A stretch of 5,986 nt of DNA, taken from the NCBI GenBank assembly GCA_945487985.1, contig CALYTX010000090.1:1-5986 (forward strand), read 5' to 3'. The translations under genes were made by a program, and so were the position numbers. Position 1 is the first letter of the stretch. Each line of letters starts with the position of its first letter. Of this stretch, positions 1 to 5,986 are shown piece after piece. The stretch is from an uncultured Verrucomicrobiota bacterium (GTDB lineage Bacteria > Verrucomicrobiota > Kiritimatiellia > RFP12 > UBA1067). The notes below the pieces were generated by a model. It did no database searches and was not told where the DNA came from. It saw only the letters and a list, made by a program, of their open reading frames with translations.

Positions 1-19
1 GCTGAAGCGCTTCGAGTTG

Positions 20-54
20 AAAACGGAAAACCGCTCCCGAAACAACGGAAGCGG
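20..54 (-). terminator. Rho-independent terminator after the glycosidase gene
   Basis: Read on the minus strand, this is CCGCT-t-CCG, a six-base loop, then CGG-g-AGCGG: eight base pairs interrupted by one mismatch (arms at 31-39 and 46-54). It is followed directly by TTTTCCGTTTT (plus positions 30 down to 20). A GC-rich hairpin followed by a T-rich tract is the classic intrinsic terminator layout. The hairpin begins about 78 bases after the glycosidase stop codon. On the plus strand no T tract follows the hairpin, so it should act only on minus-strand transcripts. It probably ends the two-gene transcript. Confidence 0.8.
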
Positions 55-132
55 GTAGAGATTAATTGCCTCAAACGGCGATTCGCGTCATCCAACTGCC
101 GAATTTAGGTTGATTTCTTCGCTGTCACAGAT

Positions 133-3100
133 TCACAGCGTGAAATCGGTCTCTACCTCGGCGTCAGGCAACTCGAATTGCGGTGACGACCTGCGAACCC
201 TTTCAGTCCGTTTGGCCGGTGCTTTCTCTTCGTCATCGTCCGAAGGACGGTAATTAGCGTCTCGCCAAAAGGTTATGTTCCGGAACTCAAGCCCCGAATG
301 CTGCGCGGGCATCTGCTGGAACTGAATGCGCAAAGTCGTCGCCTCGCGGTAATCTTCGGGCAGAAAACCGTCAGACACGAAAAAGGTCATCGTCTGCCAA
401 CTGTCAGGATCGTTATCTGTGCGGTAGAACCATGGCCCGCTTTCGTATTTGCCGACCATCCAGTTCGCGCCCAGTCTTACCTGTCCGCTCTTGTTTTTCC
501 CGAAAAGCCGAAACTGGGGAGTGGCGTGATCGTGGTAATTGCCCCACTGGTCTGGCAACCGGTTCACTTCGACGGTAATGCGGTTGTACATTCCTTTGTC
601 GCAGGGGACGGGATTCTTGAAAGCGATACCCGCGGTCGACCAACTGGTTGCCGTATCCTCCAGCTCGATGCGGCAGACGCCATTGGTGGCGATTGCGCGC
701 ACCCCGCTCGAACATCCACCGCCAATCAGATCATCCCCGGGAACGACATATGCGCGCTTGCTCGGCTTTTCGGCAGTAATCGCGATAACTGCGGCCGGTT
801 TGCCATCGCGCGAAGCCAAGCGCATAGCCTTGAGCCGCGAATGCAAGCGCGGGTTAGACCAGCACCAGATGCCCGGCTTTTTCCGTCCCCGCCCGGTATC
901 CATTTCGATCTTCTCACCGTCGGCGTATTCAAATTCTACTTTCAACGAACCATTGTGCAGCATATACAGCCGATGGACGAAGTCTGGCAACTCTATTGAC
1001 GTTGCCTTAGATCCGGCAGCTATGCAGTCTTTAAAACCGTTCTGATCGTAACGCAGAATCTTCACCGGCACGCCCGCGAACTCTTCCGTATCCCATGAGA
1101 TTGGACCTTTGGACGCGCTATCCACCCCAGCGAGCTGCTTCATAAGCGCGTTCGCCTTCCCAGCCAAATCGATGCACACCGCCGCATCGGAATCGACACG
1201 GAATTTCGTCGTCGCGGACGCCTTTGCCTCGCGTTCAGACTCGATTCGCAATAACCCTTGCTTGATAATTTCTTCCGTACGTTCCGGCTCACTTTCCCAC
1301 ACAGCGTTTTCGCTATGCGGATAGCGCGCTTTGAGCGCGCTCTTCCGTCCGCCCACCAGCAGAACCGAACTGCCGCGGACGAGATACAGACCGAAGCTGC
1401 CGTCCTTTCCGGGCAGAATTTCGCGCCGGTGACTGACAATAACCGTCTCCCCGCCGCGGTTTTCAACTTCATTCCAAATCCGTATCATCGTCATTGATGA
1501 ATCGAAGCCTTCTGGCTTGAAACGCACCGCGCGATCGGTCATCGTCCGCGCCGTGACAATCCATGCGCGCATCCCGTTGCGCGCGGCAGACACCACCTCC
1601 ACCGGATAGACAGGCGTCAAATCGTCTTCGGCCGCGTCCAAAACCTGCGCCTCGGGCTTGATGCCGACCATCAGCGCAGCGGCGGCCACCTTTTCACCCA
1701 TGGTTTGAGCGGACATCTTGCCGGGATAGAAAATGACCTTGCCTTTACCAAGTTTCTGTTCGCCCGGTTCAATCGGGAACGCTTCCGGATTGGCGCGGCC
1801 GTATTCGTCGAGCGCCATCACGCGCTCGAAGGCAACGAGCGTTCCGCCGTGCTCCACCCAATTGCGGATATTCTTCAGCGTACCAGGATAGGCCATATCG
1901 GTACCGGCCGTGACGAGCACCCGGTAGCGTCCAAGTCGCTGAACGGAATTGGTAAGATCTTCCTCCCAAATCACATCCACTGGCAAATGTGCAGCGTCAA
2001 TGCCGACGACCGCCTGATCGAAATAACGGTAGCCGGAATGATTCGCCTGCTGGGCGTAACGCTCGGTCGGATTGGAGAACAAGACCGCTACCTCGCGCCT
2101 GATTCCACGCTCGCGCGGCGTAAAGAACTCGTTGACGTCCATAATATCACGCTTGGCGATGCGCACGCCGAGCAGTGCGTCGGGGCGTACATTTGCGCGA
2201 TTCATGAAGTTGTAGCTGCTGCGGTCGCACGACCATTTGAACGACATCGACATGTTAAAGCCGCGCTGGTACTGGTCGAGATAACTCTGCCGTATCGAAT
2301 TGGTGGTGTTGCCGAAATACATTTCATTGTCCACTATCGGCTTGCCGTCGGCAAGACCGCGCAACATGTGCGCCTCCATCAGTCCGCGCCCGCCAGTGTG
2401 CGAGCAAACCACCCCGAGATTGCGGTACGAACGGTAAAGATCGATTCCGCGCGTGCGAATGGTGCAGGGCTGAAAGGTTGCCCGCGCGTCTGGATCGACA
2501 GACCGCAGAGCCTCGACACCTTCGTCCATCAGCGAGGCGAATCTCTCCTCAAGATATTTCGCATATTCAATCGAACGGACAATCCCCGCCTGGGTCTGTT
2601 GGTAGTCGTCGCCGAATTTCCGCCGCATCAACCGGTCGAACTCGGCGTGCGCGTATTCACTTTCGTCATACACCGCCGGTTCGTTGAACAACTCGTAGCA
2701 CCAAGGCTTTAGCCCGAGGTCGAGTACTTCCTTCGCGCCGTATTTCCACATATTGAGCCAAATCTTGCGCCCCTTGGGATGAACCGTAGAATAGGCTACC
2801 CAATGGTTGTGGCCAACGGTGAATGCTTCCGGCCCAAGATAGCCTTTCGGCGGACCGGCGGGGGCTTTGGCCTTATTCTTGGCGACGGCTTTCTGCTTGC
2901 CAGGATCAAAATCGTCGAGCGACATAATCGCATCGTCATCGTCAAAATCAAGTTTAGCCTCGGGCCGTCGTTTCGGCTCTTCATCTGGCCATTTCCCGCG
3001 CTCACCTTTGAAATCAGGATCAAGCGGACGGTCGCCGAGATTCATCGATCCTAACCCCCATTCGCTCGCGGTGAAATCCATGTATAGCGGAATGCCGCAC

Positions 3101-3519
3101 TTGAACGACGGCAACGACTTTTTCCAGTCGCATGGGAACTCGCGCTGATTGGGACGATACATCCGAAGCCACTTAAATGTACAAGAAAGCCCTGTCGCAT
3201 CGAACCCGAGTCGCGAAACCGTTTCATAGTCCGGCATGCGCTCGTACAACCATTTGAGCGCATCTGAAGCACCCGGGTTGTGCTCGGGCATGAACTCGAA
3301 CCCGCCATACCAGCATGTCGCCGGATAATAACGCGGCTTGCCGTTTTCGAGGAACGAGCCATCAGGAGCTATCTCAGGCGTTGCCGAAACCACGAGCTCT
3401 TCTTTGGGGATGGTGGCAAATTTCTGGAAGGGATCGTATTCAAGTTCGCCCACGGCAGCAGCCGATGTTGCCAAAAGTGAAAAGGCAACGCAGGTTCTCG
3501 CGAGATTAAGATATTTCAT
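133..3519 (-). CDS. Secreted multidomain clan GH-A glycoside hydrolase (GH42/beta-galactosidase-like architecture)
   Basis: This is a complete 1128-residue enzyme expected to act outside the cytoplasm on a glycan. Residues 1-22 are a signal peptide (K2, hydrophobic 10-17, AAA before V23). Residues about 45-460 look like a TIM barrel. ELFNEP carries the probable acid/base E280, and IVDNEM carries the probable nucleophile E399, followed by an aromatic strand SFKWS. The N-E-P motif and the order of the two glutamates are typical of clan GH-A. Residues about 474-625 resemble the amidotransferase-like middle domain of GH42 enzymes (RYRVLVTAG, then NWVEHGGTLV). Residues about 779-925 and 930-1088 look like two beta-sandwich, possibly carbohydrate-binding, modules. 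Residues 165-228 are a charged low-complexity insert and 1089-1128 a charged tail. I cannot assign a GH family or substrate. A GH5-like or unclassified GH-A family is as possible as GH42. The ATG at 3519 is preferred because the signal peptide begins there. Confidence 0.87.
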   Translation of the reverse strand: MKYLNLARTCVAFSLLATSAAAVGELEYDPFQKFATIPKEELVVSATPEIAPDGSFLENGKPRYYPATCWYGGFEFMPEHNPGASDALKWLYERMPDYETVSRLGFDATGLSCTFKWLRMYRPNQREFPCDWKKSLPSFKCGIPLYMDFTASEWGLGSMNLGDRPLDPDFKGERGKWPDEEPKRRPEAKLDFDDDDAIMSLDDFDPGKQKAVAKNKAKAPAGPPKGYLGPEAFTVGHNHWVAYSTVHPKGRKIWLNMWKYGAKEVLDLGLKPWCYELFNEPAVYDESEYAHAEFDRLMRRKFGDDYQQTQAGIVRSIEYAKYLEERFASLMDEGVEALRSVDPDARATFQPCTIRTRGIDLYRSYRNLGVVCSHTGGRGLMEAHMLRGLADGKPIVDNEMYFGNTTNSIRQSYLDQYQRGFNMSMSFKWSCDRSSYNFMNRANVRPDALLGVRIAKRDIMDVNEFFTPRERGIRREVAVLFSNPTERYAQQANHSGYRYFDQAVVGIDAAHLPVDVIWEEDLTNSVQRLGRYRVLVTAGTDMAYPGTLKNIRNWVEHGGTLVAFERVMALDEYGRANPEAFPIEPGEQKLGKGKVIFYPGKMSAQTMGEKVAAAALMVGIKPEAQVLDAAEDDLTPVYPVEVVSAARNGMRAWIVTARTMTDRAVRFKPEGFDSSMTMIRIWNEVENRGGETVIVSHRREILPGKDGSFGLYLVRGSSVLLVGGRKSALKARYPHSENAVWESEPERTEEIIKQGLLRIESEREAKASATTKFRVDSDAAVCIDLAGKANALMKQLAGVDSASKGPISWDTEEFAGVPVKILRYDQNGFKDCIAAGSKATSIELPDFVHRLYMLHNGSLKVEFEYADGEKIEMDTGRGRKKPGIWCWSNPRLHSRLKAMRLASRDGKPAAVIAITAEKPSKRAYVVPGDDLIGGGCSSGVRAIATNGVCRIELEDTATSWSTAGIAFKNPVPCDKGMYNRITVEVNRLPDQWGNYHDHATPQFRLFGKNKSGQVRLGANWMVGKYESGPWFYRTDNDPDSWQTMTFFVSDGFLPEDYREATTLRIQFQQMPAQHSGLEFRNITFWRDANYRPSDDDEEKAPAKRTERVRRSSPQFELPDAEVETDFTL
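1323..1341. repeat. Perfect 8-bp inverted repeat with 3-base loop inside the glycosidase gene
   Basis: AGCGCGCT-TTG-AGCGCGCT is present. Each arm is itself a palindrome, so the two arms are at once direct and inverted repeats. The segment encodes part of KSALKARY in the glycosidase. The hairpin is GC-rich and could form in the mRNA, but no T tract follows on either strand, so it is not a terminator. It may be coincidence of Ala/Arg/Ser codons. Confidence 0.5.
2836..3027 (-). other. Charged low-complexity insert within the catalytic barrel
   Basis: Residues about 165-228 of the glycosidase are hydrophilic and poor in aromatic residues. A mixed-charge stretch rich in D, E, K, R and P comes first, then an Asp-rich core (FDDDDAIMSLDDFD), then a Lys/Ala/Pro stretch (KNKAKAPAGPP). 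On either side are normal barrel-like sequences (PLYMDFTASEW before, VGHNHWVAYS after), and the reading frame is continuous. It is therefore an insertion in a loop, probably disordered, rather than a linker between two domains or a frameshift artefact. Its role is unknown. Confidence 0.65.
3454..3519 (-). other. Signal peptide of the glycoside hydrolase
   Basis: The first 22 residues from the ATG at 3519 have a short basic start (K2, R8), a hydrophobic core (VAFSLLA) and small residues TSAAA before VGELE. This fits Sec/signal-peptidase-I cleavage after A22. No lipobox cysteine follows, so a soluble periplasmic or secreted protein is more likely than a lipoprotein. The cleavage point is a judgement by eye. 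Confidence 0.8.
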
Positions 3520-3552
3520 TTCCGATCGTTTAATTGCAGTACCACCATTCAA
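3517..3552 (-). promoter_or_regulatory. Gene junction and start-codon choice for the glycosidase
   Basis: The upstream gene ends with TGA at 3551-3549. The glycosidase frame is open through this point, with a TTG at 3552-3550 overlapping that stop (TTGA) and an ATG at 3519-3517. The ATG leaves a 29-base gap and starts a textbook signal peptide. The TTG would add 11 residues (MNGGTAIKRSE) ahead of it. Neither start has a strong Shine-Dalgarno sequence: the ATG is preceded directly by CGGAA, and the TTG by nothing purine-rich. No promoter or terminator is evident in the gap, so cotranscription with the upstream gene is likely. Confidence 0.6.
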
Positions 3553-5986
3553 CGCAGGATGATAAACATTCTTAAACCCGTACGGACGATTTCGCAGGCG
3601 TATGTACCATCATCCTGAGGGACATTGTAATTGACTTTGTAGCCAGGAATCCCCTTGCCGTTTTCGCCGGCATTCGTGAAATAGCCAGTCGTTTCCGTGC
3701 GGGTGCGGATGATCTTCCATGAATCGCCAGGCTTGAATTTGCCGGCCTCGACGAGTTGTAACTCGCCGCCAAGCGTTGCCTCCACCGTTCCGGGGTTGCT
3801 TTCCGAACCGGATAGCAGATCGAGCGTCGTCGCTTCGCCGTCGGGACGGAGCGTCACTTCAAGCGTTCCGCCCAGCATATCAACGTACTGAATGCCGTAT
3901 AGGCCGTTGCTCTTGTCGAAGCTGAATTTCACGTCACCCTTGCGGAAACCGTCATCCCACCACGCGCCGAGCGCAAGCTTGCCGCCGGGAGCGATGACCA
4001 CGCGACGGACTTTCTCGCGCAGATTCTCAACGCCGTTCGTCGAACCGAGCCAGTAGACTTCATTCCATTTGCCGCCTGACGAACGAACCGAGAAGGCTCC
4101 GCCAAGCCCCTGGACAATCATGGTCTTAGAATGTCCAGTCGCACCAAGGGAACCGCTATTCCAGTATTCGAGGAAGAGCCCCGGGAACCCGGCTGCTGAA
4201 ATGGTTCCGCCCTTTCCCCAATAGACTTTTCCGGTGTAATTCGTGAACTGGTTGATACCGGGATGCGATCCGCCCCAAGAATTGAAAGCCACTACACCTT
4301 CACCGGTCCCGGCGTAGGCAAGCGCAGCCGAGAAGCGGAGATCCGGATTGTTGACCGTATCGAAGGTCGTCAGCGGCTTCTCGGTCGCGACGGTGCCGTT
4401 CTTCACGGAATAGCCGAACTTGCCCTGGGGACGAATGACACCCGATTTCAGCGTCAGCGTATGTCCGCCGAGATCGAGGGTCACATTATTGGCTAACAAT
4501 ACCGCATTGACGGTCACGTCGCTGTTGAGCGTGACGCTTTCGGAAAGGTAGACGATGTCCGTTTCCGTCGCACCAGCAAACCCAGCATGCATTTCCTCGA
4601 TCGCAATCTGACGCACCGTGCCATTTTCGTCAATGCGGCAGGCGCCCCAGCCGAAGCGGCTGTCCTTCGTCCAGCCGTTGAACAGGCCAATCGAAAAACT
4701 CGGTGCAATGCCATTGACGACTTCAATGCCGAAAACATCGCTGAAGGTAACCTTGCCATCTTCGACGCCGACGATGCCAGCATGCCCGAGATCTTCATAA
4801 CGGGCGAAATTCCACGTACCGCCCAGAAGCGAAAAACCGCGACCGACTCGCAGCGCACCGCCATTCAGCTGCGCGGCTTTCGTACCAAGCCACGATTCGC
4901 CGAAGAGCGTGTAGTCACAGGCACTGCCGACGGCGGAATTGAGATAAATGGCCGAGCCGTTCACGACCTGCAACTGCGGGATGCTGTCGGGGGTTTCTAC
5001 AAGCTTGAGCTGGGAGGCGGCGTTCGCAGTACCGAAAACCGAACTCTCAAGCCGCAACGGATAGGCATTCTCGGCCGATTTCATGTAGATGTTGGCGGCG
5101 GCAAACGACCCCTTGATGGTCACAGGCGCGTCCTTCGTCGAAAGATACAGTTTGCCGAATGTCTTCGTGCCGGGCAGGGTAACGACCGAGGCAACCGTCG
5201 GCTCGATGACGACGCTGCTCGACGTTCCGGGAATCCCGGACGCGCCGACAGCATCGTTGCTCCACATTGCCGGATTGGTCCAGACACCATCTCCGCCCTT
5301 CCAGGTATAAGTCGATCGATCGACAACCGTTTGTTGGGTCGAACTCGTCTCGCGCACCCACACGATATCGTTATAGGTCGTGGTAGCCTTGACCGAAATC
5401 GCGTAGGTTCCGTCCGCCCGGACAAATGGATCGAAAGCGACGGTCATCCCTTCGGGAGCCGCGGCAAGCGGGATGGATTGCACGCTCTCACCATTGACGA
5501 TCAACTCAAGCACCGTCGTGCCGATGCCGAATTCGGTCAGCGTGGCCGTGACGGAAATCTGACCGTTTTCTGTTGCGATCACCAATGCGTCCGCAACCTT
5601 CGTCGAAGCCTCGACGACAAAACTCTGCGTTTCCGTCCAGACGACGGCCCCCAAGTCGTTGACGGCTTTGTAGGCGCAATAGTAAGTGGCACCGGGGGTG
5701 AGACCGATGAGGGTATTGCTGAGATCGGCCTTGTCGGTGTAGCGGACCGTTCCGCTTGCCGTGCCACTCGTTTCCAGATCCGCACTTGCGCCGTAGTAGA
5801 GCGTGACATCGGCAGAAGCGGCGCCGGTGCCGAGATTGGAAAGACGTCCGGAAATGGTGGCATCCGTTCCGGAAAGAACTGGCGCATTGATGCGAACGGC
5901 AAGCGGCACTTCGGCGCTGGTAGCGACAACGTCGCCAAGGGTGACAAAACTCGCGGAGGTCATCGTATCGTAGCAAGCCTTGATCC
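3549..5986 (-). CDS. Large extracellular beta-repeat protein with Ig/FN3-like domains, 5' end outside window
   Basis: This is the last 811 codons of a protein whose frame is open through position 5986. The ATG at 5963 is probably internal, because seven more codons (IKACYDT) precede it without a stop and read as part of a domain. Residue numbers here count from that ATG. The first residues resemble the end of a LamG-type domain. Residues about 25-118 are an FN3/Ig-like domain (L-x-P-G-x-x-Y-Y-C-A-Y-K-A). Residues about 120-215 are a second Ig-like domain (DGTYAISVKA). At 221-234 is WKGGDGVWTNPAMW, the opening of autotransporter-associated beta-strand repeats. Up to the C-terminus follow Gly/Asn/Thr-rich strands such as NVTLDLGGHTLTL, suggesting a beta-solenoid. 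No catalytic motif, C-terminal barrel, LPXTG or PEP-CTERM signal is seen. It ends in a short hydrophobic GLRMFIILR. The likely role is surface adhesion or glycan contact, by inference only. Confidence 0.8.
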   Translation of the reverse strand, partial: IKACYDTMTSASFVTLGDVVATSAEVPLAVRINAPVLSGTDATISGRLSNLGTGAASADVTLYYGASADLETSGTASGTVRYTDKADLSNTLIGLTPGATYYCAYKAVNDLGAVVWTETQSFVVEASTKVADALVIATENGQISVTATLTEFGIGTTVLELIVNGESVQSIPLAAAPEGMTVAFDPFVRADGTYAISVKATTTYNDIVWVRETSSTQQTVVDRSTYTWKGGDGVWTNPAMWSNDAVGASGIPGTSSSVVIEPTVASVVTLPGTKTFGKLYLSTKDAPVTIKGSFAAANIYMKSAENAYPLRLESSVFGTANAASQLKLVETPDSIPQLQVVNGSAIYLNSAVGSACDYTLFGESWLGTKAAQLNGGALRVGRGFSLLGGTWNFARYEDLGHAGIVGVEDGKVTFSDVFGIEVVNGIAPSFSIGLFNGWTKDSRFGWGACRIDENGTVRQIAIEEMHAGFAGATETDIVYLSESVTLNSDVTVNAVLLANNVTLDLGGHTLTLKSGVIRPQGKFGYSVKNGTVATEKPLTTFDTVNNPDLRFSAALAYAGTGEGVVAFNSWGGSHPGINQFTNYTGKVYWGKGGTISAAGFPGLFLEYWNSGSLGATGHSKTMIVQGLGGAFSVRSSGGKWNEVYWLGSTNGVENLREKVRRVVIAPGGKLALGAWWDDGFRKGDVKFSFDKSNGLYGIQYVDMLGGTLEVTLRPDGEATTLDLLSGSESNPGTVEATLGGELQLVEAGKFKPGDSWKIIRTRTETTGYFTNAGENGKGIPGYKVNYNVPQDDGTYACEIVRTGLRMFIILR
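5262..5303 (-). other. Autotransporter-associated-repeat opening motif (W-K-GGDG-x-W-T-N-P)
   Basis: Residues 221-234 (numbered from the ATG at 5963) read WKGGDGVWTNPAMW. This matches the recurrent W-x-GG-x-G-x-W-x-N-x-x-W opening of beta-strand repeat segments in large PVC and proteobacterial surface proteins. It marks the change from the Ig-like region to the long beta-solenoid region. Recognition is from memory of the motif and was not checked against a profile. Confidence 0.6.
5311..5324. repeat. 14-bp perfect palindrome GTCGATCGATCGAC
   Basis: This perfect palindrome lies inside the beta-repeat protein gene and encodes VDRST just before the WKGGDG motif. It holds three overlapping GATC sites. 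A regulatory role inside a coding region is not supported by anything else here. Confidence 0.4.

Noticed and set aside
4..13. GAAGCGCTTC, a 10-bp palindrome beyond the terminator
   Set aside because: It is too short, isolated, and has no spacing to any promoter element that I can see.
1..108. Plus-strand frames open from the left edge (one to the stop at 106-108, another to the stop at 56-58), possibly the 3' end of a convergent gene
   Set aside because: They are only 18-35 codons long with no recognisable motif, and both overlap the minus-strand terminator. Open runs this short are expected by chance. Sequence left of the window would decide.
298..999. A 233-codon open frame on the plus strand
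   Set aside because: It is antisense to the C-terminal beta-sandwich region of the glycosidase. It shows no motif, no signal of its own and no ribosome binding site.
1705..2712. A 335-codon open frame on the plus strand
   Set aside because: It lies wholly opposite the barrel-coding part of the glycosidase, whose protein has clear family motifs. The plus-strand translation has no recognisable domain and looks like an antisense shadow in GC-rich DNA.
5226..5240. TCCGGGA-a-TCCCGGA inverted repeat, and a similar CCGGG-aa-CCCGG at about 4180-4191
   Set aside because: Both arise from Gly-x-Pro-Gly codons (SGIPGTS, AGFPGLF), which naturally make GGG...CCC symmetry, so no regulatory role is needed to explain them.
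5506..5976. A 156-codon minus-strand frame rich in Arg, His and Cys
   Set aside because: It overlaps the Ig/FN3-like coding region in another frame on the same strand. Its composition (R/H/C-rich) is typical of a frame-shifted reading and not of a real protein.

Overview
The window looks like chromosomal DNA from a PVC-group bacterium, most likely Kiritimatiellota/Lentisphaerae/Verrucomicrobia-like. This is inferred from protein style: a very large secreted glycosidase next to a multidomain surface protein with a W-x-GGDG-x-W-T-N-P type beta-strand repeat, Ig/FN3-like modules and a probable LamG tail. Nothing here gives a firm taxonomic marker. GC content is moderate (about 55%), and no tRNA, rRNA, CRISPR array, insertion sequence or phage gene is visible.

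Both real genes are on the minus strand, so the window reads from right to left. From the right edge (5986) to 3549 is the 3' part (811 codons) of a large extracellular protein. Its frame is open through the window edge, so its N-terminus is missing. It begins with what looks like the last strand of a LamG/concanavalin-like domain. Two Ig/FN3-like domains follow, then a long Gly/Asn/Thr-rich beta-solenoid region with autotransporter-associated-repeat features. The gene stops 29 bases before the ATG of the next one.

From 3519 to 133 is a complete 1128-residue exported glycoside hydrolase of clan GH-A type. It has a signal peptide, a TIM barrel with candidate catalytic glutamates E280 and E399, a GH42-like middle (amidotransferase-fold) domain, and at least two C-terminal beta-sandwich modules. 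A strongly charged low-complexity insert interrupts the barrel, and a similar charged tail closes the protein. A convincing intrinsic terminator lies at 20-54, about 80 bases past its stop codon.

The tight spacing and single terminator suggest one transcript. It would encode a surface or secreted glycan-contacting scaffold/adhesin followed by a secreted glycosidase, consistent with polysaccharide or glycoprotein foraging. The substrate cannot be read from the sequence. The rest of the locus (upstream of 5986 and below position 1) would be needed to tell whether this is a polysaccharide-utilisation cluster. I see no strong evidence for an entirely new type of system. The most distinctive features are the glycosidase's architecture and its charged insert.
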